Source: Comamonadaceae bacterium (GTDB taxonomy: Bacteria > Pseudomonadota > Gammaproteobacteria > Burkholderiales > Burkholderiaceae_C). Taken from it: 6,232 nucleotides of DNA. Positions 5,978-6,232 of this stretch are shown one piece after another. The notes under the pieces were generated by a model. The model was given only the letters and a program-made list of their open reading frames with translations, made no database searches and was not told the DNA's origin. Position numbers and translations under genes: made by a program. The stretch covers positions 1 through 6,232 of the forward strand of contig CANIRI010000149.1 of NCBI GenBank assembly GCA_947469815.1. Reading direction: 5' to 3'. The first letter of the stretch is position 1; the number at the start of each line of letters is the position of its first letter.

Positions 5978-6232
5978 ATGAAACGCACCGTGTTGGAAAT
6001 CGTCTTGGCGCTGGCTATGGCCGGCGCTGGTGCGTTTGGCTATATGTCTTGGAAACAGGCTGAGGGCAGCAAGGCGGCGATCGAAGAGCTGACCAAGGCA
6101 TCCGAAGAGGCCACAGCCAAGATTGAAGAGGCCGAGAAATCGGCGAAGGTGGCTTCCGAGGAGCTGGAGGCCATGGGCAAAGAGTCGGAAGCTGCCTCGG
6201 CTAAGGCCGGCCAGTTCGATGCGGTCAAAGCC
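5978..6232 (+). CDS. Unidentified membrane-anchored coiled-coil protein, N-terminal part (3' truncated by window edge)
   Basis: I do not recognise this gene. From the ATG at 5978 the frame is open for 85 codons to the right edge with no stop. A purine-rich GAAAGAGA at 5966-5973 is a plausible ribosome binding site. Residues 1-24 (MKRTVLEIVLALAMAGAGAFGY) have two basic residues followed by a hydrophobic stretch, which fits a signal anchor or membrane helix. A signal peptide is possible, but there is no lipobox cysteine. Residues 28-85 are rich in Ala, Glu, Lys and Ser, with heptad-like spacing (IEELTKASEEATAKIEEAEK), so a coiled coil is expected, probably outside the membrane in the periplasm. 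The candidate FliA promoter upstream suggests a link to motility. The C-terminal domain, which would identify the protein, is not in the window. Confidence 0.75.
   Translation, partial: MKRTVLEIVLALAMAGAGAFGYMSWKQAEGSKAAIEELTKASEEATAKIEEAEKSAKVASEELEAMGKESEAASAKAGQFDAVKA

Overview
The window is a stretch of a bacterial flagellar operon. All the genes lie on the plus strand, in the order fliF (3' part), fliG, fliH, fliI, fliJ, then an unidentified gene joined to fliJ by a one-base overlap. After a 124-base gap comes the 5' end of another unidentified gene that runs off the right edge. The GC-rich coding sequence, the FliF-to-FliJ order and the style of the proteins suggest a betaproteobacterium, probably Burkholderiales (Comamonadaceae-like). 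That placement is a judgement from sequence style, not from a search.

Layout. Positions 1-1025 hold the C-terminal two-thirds of the MS-ring protein FliF. Positions 1066-2115 hold the rotor/switch protein FliG, with every torque-related charged residue in place. Positions 2162-3292 hold an unusually long FliH, the export ATPase regulator. Positions 3285-4616 hold the export ATPase FliI, and 4619-5062 the export stalk/chaperone FliJ. Positions 5062-5853 encode a tryptophan-rich protein with a faint Rossmann/methyltransferase-like pattern, in the place where fliK often follows fliJ. The gap 5854-5977 contains a good candidate for a sigma-28 (FliA) promoter. From 5978 to the right edge there is a small protein start with an N-terminal membrane segment followed by an Ala/Glu/Lys-rich coiled coil.

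How the genes work together. FliF forms the membrane ring on which the rotor and the export gate are built. Its last 30 or so residues hold FliG, which takes torque from the stator. FliH, FliI and FliJ form the cytoplasmic ATPase complex that feeds the flagellar type III export gate. The genes are packed as one transcription unit. The fliH-fliI and fliI-fliJ junctions have GGAGG Shine-Dalgarno sequences and near-zero spacing, which fits translational coupling and balanced amounts of these partners.

No mobile element, CRISPR array, RNA gene or clear intrinsic terminator was seen. Most of the window is ordinary flagellar sequence. The parts worth attention are the two unidentified genes at the right, the candidate FliA promoter between them, and the extended, repeat-bearing FliH.
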